Shown: positions 6,986 through 16,893, counted from the first letter of the stretch. The stretch: DNA of 38,437 nt from Actinomycetes bacterium (GCA_023426375.1 JAFAAV010000114.1:1-38437), one strand, 5' to 3'. Notes: generated from the sequence alone by a model not told the origin. Made by a program: numbers and translations.

Positions 6986-8293
6986 TCACGGCGGGTAGTC
7001 CCCACCGCCGGGCAGCTGCTTCCAGTGCCACAGCCATCCGACCCATACGAGTTGCAGAATGGCCCCGGTGATGATCAACAGCGTCCGATACGCCTTGGAT
7101 TCGGACACATGGACCAGTGGCCCGGCCAACAGTGCCCACGGGAGCAACAACCGGAAGGTCGAGGACTGCGGGTGCAACACCAGCAACAGGTACACCCCGT
7201 AGGCCGCGATCCAGACCCGAACGAAGAACGGCAAAGCCTCCTTCACCACTCTCGAGCGCAGCATCAGGACCACCGCGACGACCAGTATCAACGGCGCCAC
7301 AATCCCGAGGACCGGCCCGAAGAGGTTCACACCCCGATCCACCCACGGCAGGATCGGGATCACGCGGTTGTCCGCGCGCCAAGCCGTCTCCGTTTCGGTA
7401 TACGCGGTGAGTTCCCCCGTGACGACCCATGCAATGGCCGGCCAGCTCAGGGCGGCCGCGCACGCGATCAGAGCCACGACCAGCCAGCGGTCCGCGCACC
7501 GGTACCACTTCCGTTCCCCGCGCCGCACGCTCACCACGCTGCGCCACAACCACCACACGCCCAGGGCAGCGGCGAAGGCCACCCCGGTGGGACGGGTGAG
7601 GGCCATGAACACGGTGAACACCGCCGCCCACAAGGCCTTGTCACGCACCACGGCCAGAATGGCCAGGCTCAGTAACAACAGGTGCAGTGCTTCCGAGTAC
7701 GGTGTCTGCAGCACCGGTGCCACGGGGTTGAAGGCCACCACCGCTACCGCCCACAGCGGGGCCTTGCCCACGCCGTTGGCCCAGCGGGACTCGCGCAGAG
7801 CCGGAACGCCGTCGAAAATCTTGTAGAGCACCAGGGCCGCGCCGAACCCCGCAAGCAGCGAGACCGTGGCCGCGGTCAACGCCCACCCACTGCCGGTGAC
7901 GGCATCGATACCGCGGACCAGGAAGGGTTGCACGGGATAGAAGGCCCATTGATTCTGCTCCGCGTGGCCGAACACGTCGCGCGGAATCTGGGAAGGGTAG
8001 CCCTCCGAGAAAATCCGCCGGTACCAATCCGAGTCCCAGATGTCCACGAACTGCAGGTAGCTCAGGGCGCCGTCTCCCCAGGGACCTGGACCTTGCTGGC
8101 GGCCCACCACGGTGAACACGGCCCAGCCCCATACCCTGGACAGTCCGTAAACCAAGACCACGGCCAGCCACCACGGGGTGGCGGCCCACGCGCGTTGCAG
8201 CGAGGCCGCTGCGCGGGAACGGCGGGGCGTCGAGTCTGCAGCAGTGCGGGACAACGTGTCCCCTGTGAAGGCCGAATCCGAGGGACTACTCAT
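6986..8293 (-). CDS. PIG-V-like (GT-C) mannosyltransferase, integral membrane
   Basis: A 435-aa protein with about nine or more hydrophobic helices starting near residue 40. After the first helix comes DIWDSDWYRRIFSEGYPSQ, the acidic WD..WY...GY motif of the PIG-V / dolichyl-phosphate-mannose-dependent GT-C family. NQWAFYPVQPFLVR and LTRPTGVAFA are also family-like. Members use polyprenyl-phosphate-mannose to mannosylate lipids or proteins on the outer membrane face; the acceptor here is unknown. Its ATG overlaps the stop of the upstream LOG gene by 4 bases, so the two are co-transcribed. Confidence 0.82.
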   Translation of the reverse strand: MSSPSDSAFTGDTLSRTAADSTPRRSRAAASLQRAWAATPWWLAVVLVYGLSRVWGWAVFTVVGRQQGPGPWGDGALSYLQFVDIWDSDWYRRIFSEGYPSQIPRDVFGHAEQNQWAFYPVQPFLVRGIDAVTGSGWALTAATVSLLAGFGAALVLYKIFDGVPALRESRWANGVGKAPLWAVAVVAFNPVAPVLQTPYSEALHLLLLSLAILAVVRDKALWAAVFTVFMALTRPTGVAFAAALGVWWLWRSVVSVRRGERKWYRCADRWLVVALIACAAALSWPAIAWVVTGELTAYTETETAWRADNRVIPILPWVDRGVNLFGPVLGIVAPLILVVAVVLMLRSRVVKEALPFFVRVWIAAYGVYLLLVLHPQSSTFRLLLPWALLAGPLVHVSESKAYRTLLIITGAILQLVWVGWLWHWKQLPGGGDYPP

Positions 8294-9072
8294 GCGCCGG
8301 GGCCGTTCGACGCCGCATGGGCCTCGACCAGAATGTTCACCGCCTGCTCCACGCTGTCCGTGACGTGGAACAGATCGAGATCATCAGGGGAAATCTTGAG
8401 GTCGCCGGCCACCGTGTTTTCGAGCCACGTGATCAGTGGGGACCAGAAGGCCGTGCCCATCAGAATGACCGGGAAACGCGTGACCTTTCCGGTCTGTACC
8501 AGGGTGAGCGCTTCGAAGAGCTCATCCAGCGTGCCGAAACCCCCCGGAAGCACGATGAATCCCTGGGTGTACTTCACGAACATGGTTTTGCGAGCAAAGA
8601 AGTAGCGGAAGTTGATACCCAGATCCACCCAGTCGTTGAGCCGCTGCTCGTGGGGCAGTTCGATGCCGATGCCCACCGACTGGGCGCCCACGTCCACCGC
8701 ACCTCGGTTGGCTGCTTCCATGACGCCGGGACCGCCACCGGTGACCACGGCGTACCCTGCGCGACCGAGAGCCTGCCCGATCTCACGAGCCGTTTGATAC
8801 TCCGAGTGCTCCTGCGGTGTTCGTGCGGAACCGAACACGGAAACCGCCGGCCCCAAGGTGGCCAGAGCATCGAAACCTTCCACGAATTCCGCCTGGATAC
8901 GCAGCACCCGCCACGGATCCGTGCGCGTGAAATCCTGCGGCGCATGCGGTCGCTGATCCAATAACCGCTGGTCAGAAGTGCGGCGCGCCATCTCGGAACG
9001 ACGCAGCACCACGGGGCCCTTGAACCGCTCGGGAGGAATGTGATCTGGGGTCGGGTCGGGCTGAATGCTCAT
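8290..9072 (-). CDS. TIGR00730 / LOG-family Rossmann protein
   Basis: A 260-aa protein. The nucleotide-binding motif GGGPGVMEAANRGA and the LOG signature PGGFGTLDE are both present. LOG enzymes hydrolyse cytokinin riboside 5'-monophosphates and other nucleotides at the N-glycosidic bond; many are mislabelled lysine decarboxylases. The N-terminal ~60 residues (GPVVLRRSEMARRTSDQRLLDQ) match the longer actinobacterial subgroup often found near dapE. It is first in a two-gene operon with the mannosyltransferase and divergent from the glutamate transporter. Confidence 0.9.
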   Translation of the reverse strand: MSIQPDPTPDHIPPERFKGPVVLRRSEMARRTSDQRLLDQRPHAPQDFTRTDPWRVLRIQAEFVEGFDALATLGPAVSVFGSARTPQEHSEYQTAREIGQALGRAGYAVVTGGGPGVMEAANRGAVDVGAQSVGIGIELPHEQRLNDWVDLGINFRYFFARKTMFVKYTQGFIVLPGGFGTLDELFEALTLVQTGKVTRFPVILMGTAFWSPLITWLENTVAGDLKISPDDLDLFHVTDSVEQAVNILVEAHAASNGPGA

Positions 9073-9132
9073 GGATCCAGGCTACGGGGTACCTAGGACA
9101 CGCACAGTCGTGCAGTACCGGTCAAAACGAAA

Positions 9133-9150
9133 CCGAACATTAACATTCGG
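9133..9150. promoter_or_regulatory. Inverted repeat upstream of the glutamate ABC operon
   Basis: CCGAACATT-AACATTCGG is an 18-base imperfect palindrome (7 of 9 pairs). It is centred about 60 bases upstream of the transporter ATPase start, in the divergent spacer 9073-9200. It is a plausible operator; no regulator is identified. Confidence 0.35.
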
Positions 9151-9200
9151 ACTTGTGTTGTAGACCACATTTATTCAATTCGTGCACTACTTTTACTTGC

Positions 9201-9992
<792 letters not shown>

Positions 9993-10046
9993 TGCCTCAG
10001 CACCACTGATCACCGCGCAGTTTCACCCATCACTAAGGAGCACCCC

Positions 10047-10898
10047 GTGAAGTACGGAAAACCAATGACTCTCGCGGCACTGGCCGCCACGACTGCCCTG
10101 ACCCTCACCGCGTGCGGCGGCAATGACGACGGCGGTGGCGGCGGAGAAGCCTCCGGCGGCGACGGCGATTCGGTGCGCATCGGCATCAAGTACGACCAGC
10201 CCGGCCTGGGTTTCAAGGACGGTGAGGAATACACCGGTTTCGACGTGGACGTAGCCAAGTACGTCGCCAAGGAGCTGGGTTATAACGAGGATCAGATCGA
10301 ATGGGTCGAGTCCCCGTCCGCTAACCGCGAGAACATGCTCTCCAACGGTCAGGTGGACATGATCTTCGCGACCTACTCCATCACCGATCAGCGCAAGGAG
10401 TCCGTGGCCTTCGCCGGTCCGTACTTCGTGGCCGGTCAGGATCTGCTGGTCAGCCAGGACAACAACGACATCAACGACCCGGAGGACCTGGAAGGTAAGA
10501 ACCTTTGCTCCGTCACCGGTTCCACCTCCGCGCAGAAGATCAAGGACCAGTACGCCGGAACCGTGAACCTCGTGGAACAGGGTGGCTACGCGGACTGCGT
10601 GACCATTTTGGGCTCCGGGGGGGTGGATGCCGTCACGACCGATGACATCATCCTGGCGGGCCTGGCTGCCACGGACGCCAACTCCGGCAAGTTCAAGGTG
10701 GTGGGTAACCCGTTCACGGAGGAGAAGTACGGCGTGGGTATCCCCAAGGATTCGGACAAGTGTCAGGCCATCAACGACGCCATCACCAAGATGATTGAGG
10801 ACGGCGCGTGGGAAGAAGCCGTCACCAAGAACACCGAGGGTGCTGACTACAAGTACAACGAGGACTTGAACCCGCCCACTCCCGATGCCTGCGCCTGA
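10047..10898 (+). CDS. gluB: Glutamate-binding lipoprotein of ABC importer
   Basis: A 283-aa family 3 extracellular solute-binding protein. The signal peptide ends in lipobox LTAC, with Cys23 as lipidation site, followed by a Gly/Asp-rich linker. The domain shows YTGFDVDVAKYVAKEL, RENMLSNGQVDMIFATYSIT and DLEGKNLCSVTGSTS, typical of GluB. Cys residues near the middle and C-terminus could pair. The GTG start has AAGGAG 6 bases upstream. The gene follows gluA by 54 bases and is separated from the permeases by a hairpin. Confidence 0.93.
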   Translation: MKYGKPMTLAALAATTALTLTACGGNDDGGGGGEASGGDGDSVRIGIKYDQPGLGFKDGEEYTGFDVDVAKYVAKELGYNEDQIEWVESPSANRENMLSNGQVDMIFATYSITDQRKESVAFAGPYFVAGQDLLVSQDNNDINDPEDLEGKNLCSVTGSTSAQKIKDQYAGTVNLVEQGGYADCVTILGSGGVDAVTTDDIILAGLAATDANSGKFKVVGNPFTEEKYGVGIPKDSDKCQAINDAITKMIEDGAWEEAVTKNTEGADYKYNEDLNPPTPDACA

Positions 10899-10916
10899 TC
10901 GACTGACTGACCCGCG

Positions 10917-10958
10917 CCCGGTGGGGATCCCCACAAGTTCCTTTGGAACCCCACCGGG
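10917..10958 (+). promoter_or_regulatory. Intercistronic hairpin between gluB and gluC
   Basis: A 10-bp stem (10917-10926 with 10949-10958) contains an inner 5-bp GTTCC/GGAAC hairpin. No T-run follows. Such structures after a binding-protein gene usually protect its mRNA and attenuate read-through, raising binding-protein over permease levels (inference). Confidence 0.6.
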
Positions 10959-10975
10959 TACAACGGGAGGAAAAC

Positions 10976-11662
10976 GTGTCCGATTACTTCAGTGACTTCG
11001 CCTCACTGCTATCCCAGTACGACGTATTGGGTGCTTTCTGGGTCAACATCCAATTGACCTTCTGGGCCGCGATCTGCTCCATGGTGCTGGGCAGTGTTCT
11101 GGCGCTCATGCGCATCAGCCCAGCGGCTTCCATGCGTGCCGTGGGAGCCGGCTATGTGACCCTGATCCGCAATACGCCGCTGACCATCATCCTGGTGTTC
11201 CTGGTGCTGGGTGTCTGGTCGCAGTTAACCATCAGTTTCACGGATGATTTCAATCGCAACTTCTTCATCTACGCAGTGATCGGTCTGAGCATCTACCACG
11301 CGGCGTTCGTGTGTGAGGCCATTCGCTCCGGTGTGAACACGGTCCCCGTGGGGCAAGCCGAGGCGGCCCGTGCCATTGGCCTGAGCTTTCTGCCCGCTGC
11401 CCGGCTGATCATCTTCCCGCAAGCCCTGCGCGGGGCCATCACCCCGCTGGGTAACACCCTGATCGCGCTGACCAAGAACACTACGGTGGCGGCGGCGGCC
11501 TCCGTCACGGAGATCTCGGCGCTCATGAAAACGATGATCGAGTTCCGACCGGACGTCATCATCGCAGTGTTTCTCACCGTGGCACTGGGCTTCGTGATCA
11601 TCGTGATTCCCGTGGGTCTGCTGACCACGTGGCTGTCGCAGAAACTGGCGGTGAAGCGATGA
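10976..11662 (+). CDS. gluC: Glutamate ABC transporter permease
   Basis: A 228-aa HisM/GlnP-type permease. The GTG start has GGGAGG 5 bases upstream. Several membrane helices and the TLIRNTPLTIILVF segment are present, with the EAA loop (about 140-160; EAARAIGLSFLPAARLIIFPQA) that docks on the ATPase. The family signature IRSGVNTVPVGQAEAA is also present. It overlaps the second permease by 4 bases. Confidence 0.92.
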   Translation: MSDYFSDFASLLSQYDVLGAFWVNIQLTFWAAICSMVLGSVLALMRISPAASMRAVGAGYVTLIRNTPLTIILVFLVLGVWSQLTISFTDDFNRNFFIYAVIGLSIYHAAFVCEAIRSGVNTVPVGQAEAARAIGLSFLPAARLIIFPQALRGAITPLGNTLIALTKNTTVAAAASVTEISALMKTMIEFRPDVIIAVFLTVALGFVIIVIPVGLLTTWLSQKLAVKR

Positions 11663-12522
11663 GCACTTCGGTACTTTTCGACGTTCAGGGCCCACGCGTC
11701 AAGCGCGTCACCATGATCCTCAACGTGGTGGCCGTGCTCGTCGTGGCGGTCCTGGTGTGGTTGGTCGTTCAGAAGCTCGGTGAGCAGGGCCAGTTGGAAG
11801 CGGCCAAGTGGACCTCGCTGTTCACCGACCGCACGTGGAGCAACTTCCTGGTCCCGGGCCTGCTGAGCACCCTCAAGGCGGCCGCGTTGGCCGTGGTGGG
11901 ATCCGTGATCTTCGGCCTGATCTTCGGACTGGGTCGGCTGTCCAGCTTGTGGATCCTGCGGGCGGTGTCCACCGTGGTGGTCGAGTTCTTCCGCGCGGTG
12001 CCCGTGCTGGTCATGATGATCTTCTTCTACCTGGGCCTGGCACGCACCGGACTGGTTCAGCCCTCGAACACTCCGTTCTGGGCCGTGGTCATCGCGTTGA
12101 TCCTCTACAACGGGTCGGTCATCGCGGAGCTCGTGCGCTCGGGTGTTTACCAGTTGCCCAAGGGACAGCGGGAAGCCGGGTTGGCCGTGGGCCTCACGCC
12201 GTCCCAGGCGTTGCGCAGCATTCTGCTGCCCCAAGCGCTCACGGCCATGTTGCCCTCATTGGTCTCCCAGTTCGTGGTGATCCTCAAGGACACCGCGCTC
12301 GGCTACATCATCACCTACCCGGAGTTGCTCGCGTCCGCGCGTCGGCTGGGATCCGGTGACGGCAACATTCTGCAGGCCCTGCTACTAGCGGCCGTGGTGT
12401 TCATGATCATCAACTCGGTGCTCACGTTCATCGCGGGCAGGCTCTCGCGTCTGCTCAGTTACCGCACGTCCGGTAAGACGCGTCCGTTGCACGAGGCCGC
12501 AGCGGGCGACGAGACCGGCTAA
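11659..12522 (+). CDS. gluD: Glutamate ABC transporter permease
   Basis: A 287-aa protein whose ATG lies within the previous stop (ATGA). A cytoplasmic N-terminus and a first helix (about 22-40) precede the HisM-type permease core (TVVVEFFRAVPVLVMMIFF, then VRSGVYQLPKGQREAGLAVG). The EAA loop reads REAGLAVGLTPSQALRSILL. It is longer than GluC, as in corynebacterial GluD. A terminator lies 42 bases after the stop, closing the operon. Confidence 0.92.
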   Translation: MSTSVLFDVQGPRVKRVTMILNVVAVLVVAVLVWLVVQKLGEQGQLEAAKWTSLFTDRTWSNFLVPGLLSTLKAAALAVVGSVIFGLIFGLGRLSSLWILRAVSTVVVEFFRAVPVLVMMIFFYLGLARTGLVQPSNTPFWAVVIALILYNGSVIAELVRSGVYQLPKGQREAGLAVGLTPSQALRSILLPQALTAMLPSLVSQFVVILKDTALGYIITYPELLASARRLGSGDGNILQALLLAAVVFMIINSVLTFIAGRLSRLLSYRTSGKTRPLHEAAAGDETG

Positions 12523-12563
12523 ACCGGCCGAGCGGCGTCGTCGTCTACGATCTGCACCCAAGG

Positions 12564-12600
12564 AAAAGGTCCCGGAGACCGAAAGTCTCCGGGACCTTTT
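12564..12600 (+). terminator. Terminator of the glu operon
   Basis: A perfect 16-bp stem (12564-12579 with 12585-12600) closes a CGAAA loop and carries A4/T4 ends. It can also stop the convergent dapE transcript. Confidence 0.92.
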
Positions 12601-12621
12601 CACGCGACAAACCGAGTAAGG

Positions 12622-13728
12622 CTAAGACAACCACTCGGCGAGCGCGCGGTAGCACTCGCGGACGGCGTCGTCGAAGACGTGCTCGTCATCCGTGTGCGCC
12701 AGCAATGCGTCGCCGGGACCGAAGTTCACCGCAGGCACCCCTGCTTCCGAGAACCGGGCCACGTCCGTCCAGCCGTACTTGGGCATTGGTTCTTGGCCGA
12801 CCGCGGCGACGAACTGAGCGGCTGCGGGCCGGTCCAGCCCGGGACGCGCTGCGGGCGAGAGGTCCTGGAAATCCAGCTCGTGACCTTCGAACACCTCGCG
12901 CACATGGTCCTGCGCCTGAGCAAGCGTTTTGTCCGGGGCGAAGCGGTAATTGACATCCACCCAGGAGTTGTCGGGAATGACATTGCCGGCCACTCCCCCG
13001 CCAATGCGGATCGCGTTGAGCCCCTCGCGGTAGTCCAAACCTTCCACGGTGATGGTCCGGGGTTCGTAGGCGGCCAGCCGCGCGAGCACATCCGCCTGCT
13101 TGTGGATCGCGTTGTCTCCGATCCATGCGCGGCCCGAGTGTGCGGCCTTGCCGGTGGTCGTGATGCGGAAACGCATGGTGCCGTTGCAGCCGCCCTCCAC
13201 CGTGCCGTTGGTCGGTTCGAGCAGCACCGCGAAGTCCGCTTCGAGCAGCTCGGGGCTGTTGCGCATGAGGCGCCCCAGGCCGCTGGCGTCGCTGGCCACT
13301 TCCTCATGGTCGTAAAACACATACGTGATGTCGCGGTTGGGTTCGGTCAGGGCGTGGGCCAGAGCCAGCTGCACCGCGACCCCGCCCTTCATATCGGTCG
13401 TGCCGCGTCCGTAGATCACGTCGCGTTCGGATTCACGACGCCGCACGGACGGCACCGTACCCAGCGAACCTTCCACGGTGGGTAACGGCACGGTGTCCAG
13501 GTGCCCGGCCAGCACCACGCGTTCGTCGCGACCCAGATCGGTGCGGGCCACGATGGAATCGCCATCGCGGTGTACCTCAAGATGCGGGAGACGTCGCAAC
13601 GCGGATTCCACGGCGTCCGCGAGGGGCCCCTCGTTATCGGAGACCGATTCCACGTCCACGAGTGCCGCTGTGAGATCGGCCGGGTCCATGGTGAGGTCGA
13701 GTTCAATGGGTGCGGTGGTGGAGTCCAT
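12622..13728 (-). CDS. dapE: Succinyl-diaminopimelate desuccinylase
   Basis: A 368-aa M20-family metallohydrolase. The metal/catalytic motifs are AGHLDTVP, GRGTTDMKGG, YDHEEVASD (catalytic Glu and metal Glu) and VLLEPTNG, with AHSGRAWIGDNAIHK in the dimerisation lid. It cleaves N-succinyl-LL-2,6-diaminopimelate in the succinylase lysine/peptidoglycan branch. The chosen ATG at 13728 precedes the conserved N-terminus. It is divergent from dapD with only 58 bases between, so their promoters must be close or overlapping. dapC is also in this window. Confidence 0.93.
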   Translation of the reverse strand: MDSTTAPIELDLTMDPADLTAALVDVESVSDNEGPLADAVESALRRLPHLEVHRDGDSIVARTDLGRDERVVLAGHLDTVPLPTVEGSLGTVPSVRRRESERDVIYGRGTTDMKGGVAVQLALAHALTEPNRDITYVFYDHEEVASDASGLGRLMRNSPELLEADFAVLLEPTNGTVEGGCNGTMRFRITTTGKAAHSGRAWIGDNAIHKQADVLARLAAYEPRTITVEGLDYREGLNAIRIGGGVAGNVIPDNSWVDVNYRFAPDKTLAQAQDHVREVFEGHELDFQDLSPAARPGLDRPAAAQFVAAVGQEPMPKYGWTDVARFSEAGVPAVNFGPGDALLAHTDDEHVFDDAVRECYRALAEWLS

Positions 13729-13786
13729 GCGAGCCAGCCTAGTCACCTTCGCGTCACACAGTGACGGACATCCTAGGATGGTTCCC

Positions 13787-14758
13787 ATGACTTCAACGAG
13801 CGAGAGCACCGAAACATCCCGCACCGCATCCGGCGTAGGCCTGGCCACCGTGGTCAACTCCGGCCCCAAGGCAGGCACCGTCCTGGACGTGTTCTACCCC
13901 GCCCCCGCCCTGAGCCCCAACGCTGATACTTCTTTCGAGGCAGACCTGCGCGTGGCCGCGACCACCGATCCCGATCGCAACGTGCGTTCCGAAATCGTCA
14001 CCACCGTGATCGATCTGGACGCCGCCCCCGCCGACGCCGCAGACGCTTACCTTCGCTTGCACGTCCTGTCCCACCGCTTGGCCAAGCCCAACACCATCAA
14101 CATGGACGGTGTGTTCGGCCAGTTGGCCAACGTGGCCTGGACCAGCCGCGGGCCCGTGCTGGCCGAGGAACTGACCACCGCTCTCGTGCGACTGCGCGCC
14201 GGTGGACACGTCACTGTGTTCGGCGTGGACAAGTTCCCCCGCATGGTGGACTACGTGGTCCCCACCGGTGTGCGCATCGGCGATGCTGACCGGGTGCGCT
14301 TGGGCGCCTACCTGGGTGAAGGCACCACCGTGATGCACGAGGGCTTCGTGAACTTCAACGCCGGCACCCTGGGCTCCGCCATGGTCGAGGGCCGGATCTC
14401 CGCCGGTGTCGTGGTCCACGACCATACCGACATCGGTGGCGGTGCGTCCATCATGGGCACCCTGTCCGGTGGCGGTAAGCAGCGCATCACTCTGGGTCAG
14501 CGCTGCCTGTTGGGCGCCAACGCCGGTGTGGGCATCTCCCTGGGCGACGACTGCGTGGTCGAGGCCGGCCTGTACGTCACCGCCGGTACCCGAGTCACAC
14601 TGCTGGAATCCCGCACGGATCCCCGCGTGGTCAAGGCCTCCGAGCTTTCCGGGATCTCCAACCTGCTGTTCCGCCGCAACTCGACCAACGGTGCGGTCGA
14701 GGCACTGCCGCGCGAGGGTGGCGCCATCGAGCTCAACCCCGCCCTGCACGCCAACTAG
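13787..14758 (+). CDS. dapD: Tetrahydrodipicolinate N-succinyltransferase
   Basis: A 323-aa protein of the actinobacterial DapD class. The C-terminal half is a left-handed hexapeptide beta-helix (VRIGDADRVRLGAYLGEGT, then MVEGRISAGVVVHDHTDIGG). It transfers succinyl from succinyl-CoA to tetrahydrodipicolinate, the first step of the succinylase branch. AGGATGG lies 6 bases before the ATG at 13787; another in-frame ATG is 9 bases upstream. It is divergent from dapE and followed by a hairpin terminator. Confidence 0.94.
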   Translation: MTSTSESTETSRTASGVGLATVVNSGPKAGTVLDVFYPAPALSPNADTSFEADLRVAATTDPDRNVRSEIVTTVIDLDAAPADAADAYLRLHVLSHRLAKPNTINMDGVFGQLANVAWTSRGPVLAEELTTALVRLRAGGHVTVFGVDKFPRMVDYVVPTGVRIGDADRVRLGAYLGEGTTVMHEGFVNFNAGTLGSAMVEGRISAGVVVHDHTDIGGGASIMGTLSGGGKQRITLGQRCLLGANAGVGISLGDDCVVEAGLYVTAGTRVTLLESRTDPRVVKASELSGISNLLFRRNSTNGAVEALPREGGAIELNPALHAN

Positions 14759-14775
14759 GAACACCCACTGAAGCC

Positions 14776-14818
14776 GGTGAGCCCGCGGCACCTCTCCCCG
14801 AGGTGCCGCGGGCTCACC
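14776..14818 (+). terminator. Hairpin after dapD
   Basis: A perfect 19-bp stem (14776-14794 with 14800-14818) has a 5-base loop. There is no T-run, but the length and position suggest termination or mRNA 3'-end protection. Confidence 0.75.
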
Positions 14819-14856
14819 GTTAGACTCAACTCTCCAGCCGTCTACTCCGGGGAACC

Positions 14857-15819
14857 ATGCCTTCCACTTCATCCGGTCGTCGCCGCCATGCCGCGCTCAA
14901 ACTCGTATTGGTCATCGCCCTGATCTGCGCGTTGATCGCGGCTGCCCTGTTCGTAGGGATCAACCTGATCGCTGGAAAACCCGCGGTCGGTGACCCACGA
15001 TGCACCGTGGTTTCCGCGGCCGGTGACAAACACACTTTCACCCCGGAACAGACTCTCAATGCCTCGATCATCTCCGCTGAGGCGCTCGCTCGGGACATGG
15101 ATCACCGGGCCTCCGTGGTAGCTCTGGCCACCGCCCAACAAGAATCCGAACTGGTCAACATCGACTACGGCGACCGGGATTCCGTGGGACTCTTCCAGCA
15201 GCGACCCTCTCAGGGGTGGGGCACCATCGAAGAAATCATGGACCCCCACTACGCCACAGTGACCTTCTACAACCACCTGGAGCACGTGGACTACCACTCG
15301 ATGTCCGTGACCCAGGCGGCCCAGGCCGTGCAGCAGTCAGGCGTGCCGGACGGCTACGCCAAACATGAAGGAAGTTCCACGGCTCTCACCGACGCCTTCC
15401 ACGGCACGCAGCCGGGCCTGCTCAACTGTGTTCTGGACCCGGTGGAGGACTCCACATCCACCGCGGACAGTGCAACCTCGCCCGCCCAGCGCGCGGAAGA
15501 GACCACAGTCGGACTCAAGCGGGACTACGGGGACACGCTCGGTGAGATGCGAGCGGACGGCGAGAGCGTCGTCGTCGATCCCGGAACGTCCCAGGCAGGG
15601 TGGGCTGCTGCGCACTGGGCTGTGGCCAATGCCGAGCGTCTGGGCATCACCCGCGTGAGCTACGACGGGCAGACCTGGGACCGTGACCACCAGACTTCCA
15701 CGCGCTTCTCTCCCGTGCCCGGATGGGAATCCACGGACGAGCTGACCGACGAGGGACAAGCCGCACCCCCGTCCACACAAGTGGTGATCAGTACTGCAAC
15801 AAGCCAGGATTCAGCCTGA
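14857..15819 (+). CDS. Membrane-anchored protein with lysozyme/transglycosylase-like fold
   Basis: A 320-aa protein. The basic N-terminus is followed by a membrane helix (about 15-38; LKLVLVIALICALIAAALFVG), then an outer domain with ALATAQQESELVNIDYGD and SVGLFQQRPSQGWGT. The Q-E-S...SxGLFQxR pattern with a Glu at the helix end resembles lytic transglycosylase/lysozyme folds. Many actinobacterial homologues are labelled only hypothetical or, wrongly, heavy-metal transporter. Peptidoglycan-related activity is an inference. GGGGAA precedes the ATG. galE follows 19 bases after the stop. Confidence 0.8.
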   Translation: MPSTSSGRRRHAALKLVLVIALICALIAAALFVGINLIAGKPAVGDPRCTVVSAAGDKHTFTPEQTLNASIISAEALARDMDHRASVVALATAQQESELVNIDYGDRDSVGLFQQRPSQGWGTIEEIMDPHYATVTFYNHLEHVDYHSMSVTQAAQAVQQSGVPDGYAKHEGSSTALTDAFHGTQPGLLNCVLDPVEDSTSTADSATSPAQRAEETTVGLKRDYGDTLGEMRADGESVVVDPGTSQAGWAAAHWAVANAERLGITRVSYDGQTWDRDHQTSTRFSPVPGWESTDELTDEGQAAPPSTQVVISTATSQDSA

Positions 15820-15838
15820 ACTGATTAAGCTGGTGCCC

Positions 15839-16855
15839 ATGAAGATTCTCGTGACCGGTGGAACCGGCTATATCGGCTCGCACACTGTTCTGGCTCTGCT
15901 CGAGGCAGGCCACGACGTGGTGGTGTTGGACAACCTTTCCAACTCGTCCAAGACGTCCCTGGAACGCGTTCAGGAACTGGCCGGCCGCGAGATCGCCGCG
16001 TTCGAAGAAGTCGATCTGCTGGACCGCGCCGGGCTCGACGACGTGTTCTCACGTCACCGCCCCGAGGCCGTCATTCACTTCGCGGGTCTCAAGGCCGTGG
16101 GCGAATCCAATGAGAAACCCCTGTGGTACTACACGAACAACGTGTCCGGCACTGTGAACCTGCTGTGGGCCATGGACGAGAACGACTGCCGCTCCATCGT
16201 GTTCTCGTCATCGGCCACCGTATACGGCGCGCCGGAGACCATGCCGCTCACCGAGAAGCAGAACATGGACGCGCAGAACCCGTACGGGCGCACCAAGGAA
16301 CACATCGAGGACATGCTCGCGGACCTTGCCGCCTCCGACGACCGTTGGGCCGTGGCGCTGCTGCGCTACTTCAACCCGGTGGGCGCGCATGAATCAGGCC
16401 GAATCGGTGAGGATCCCTCGGGAATTCCCAACAACCTGATGCCGTTCGTGGCGCAGGTTGCCGTGGGCCGCCGCGAGAAGCTCATGGTCTTCGGCGACGA
16501 CTACCCCACTCCGGACGGCACCGGTGTGCGCGACTACATCCACGTGGTGGATCTGGCCGACGGGCACCTCAAGGCGCTGGACCGCATCAGTCAGGATCCC
16601 GGCGTGCACGTGTGGAACTTGGGCACCGGCCGCGGTTACTCCGTGCTCGAGGTTCGGGAGGCATTCCAGAAGGCTTCCGGTCGCGACATCGCCTACGAGA
16701 TCGCACCCCGCCGTGCCGGCGACGCCGCCGTGTCCTACGCCGACCCCTCCTCCGCCCTGGCCGAGCTGGGCTGGTCCGCCGACCGTGACATGGACACCAT
16801 GTGCCGCGATCACTGGAACTGGCAGAAGAACAACCCCAACGGTTACGACGGCTGA
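15839..16855 (+). CDS. galE: UDP-glucose 4-epimerase
   Basis: A 338-aa extended short-chain dehydrogenase. The NAD motif GGTGYIG is near residues 7-13. FSSSATVYG carries the catalytic Ser/Thr, and NPYGRTK carries Tyr and Lys. LRYFNPVGAH and GTGVRDYIHVVDLA are classical GalE. It interconverts UDP-glucose and UDP-galactose. The ATG at 15839 starts the canonical MKILVTGG; a GTG 6 bases upstream is in frame. The ribosome site is weak. Confidence 0.96.
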   Translation: MKILVTGGTGYIGSHTVLALLEAGHDVVVLDNLSNSSKTSLERVQELAGREIAAFEEVDLLDRAGLDDVFSRHRPEAVIHFAGLKAVGESNEKPLWYYTNNVSGTVNLLWAMDENDCRSIVFSSSATVYGAPETMPLTEKQNMDAQNPYGRTKEHIEDMLADLAASDDRWAVALLRYFNPVGAHESGRIGEDPSGIPNNLMPFVAQVAVGRREKLMVFGDDYPTPDGTGVRDYIHVVDLADGHLKALDRISQDPGVHVWNLGTGRGYSVLEVREAFQKASGRDIAYEIAPRRAGDAAVSYADPSSALAELGWSADRDMDTMCRDHWNWQKNNPNGYDG

Positions 16856-16893
16856 CCCTTCCCGGATGCTCGCCCCGGGCGTACCCTGGGGCC

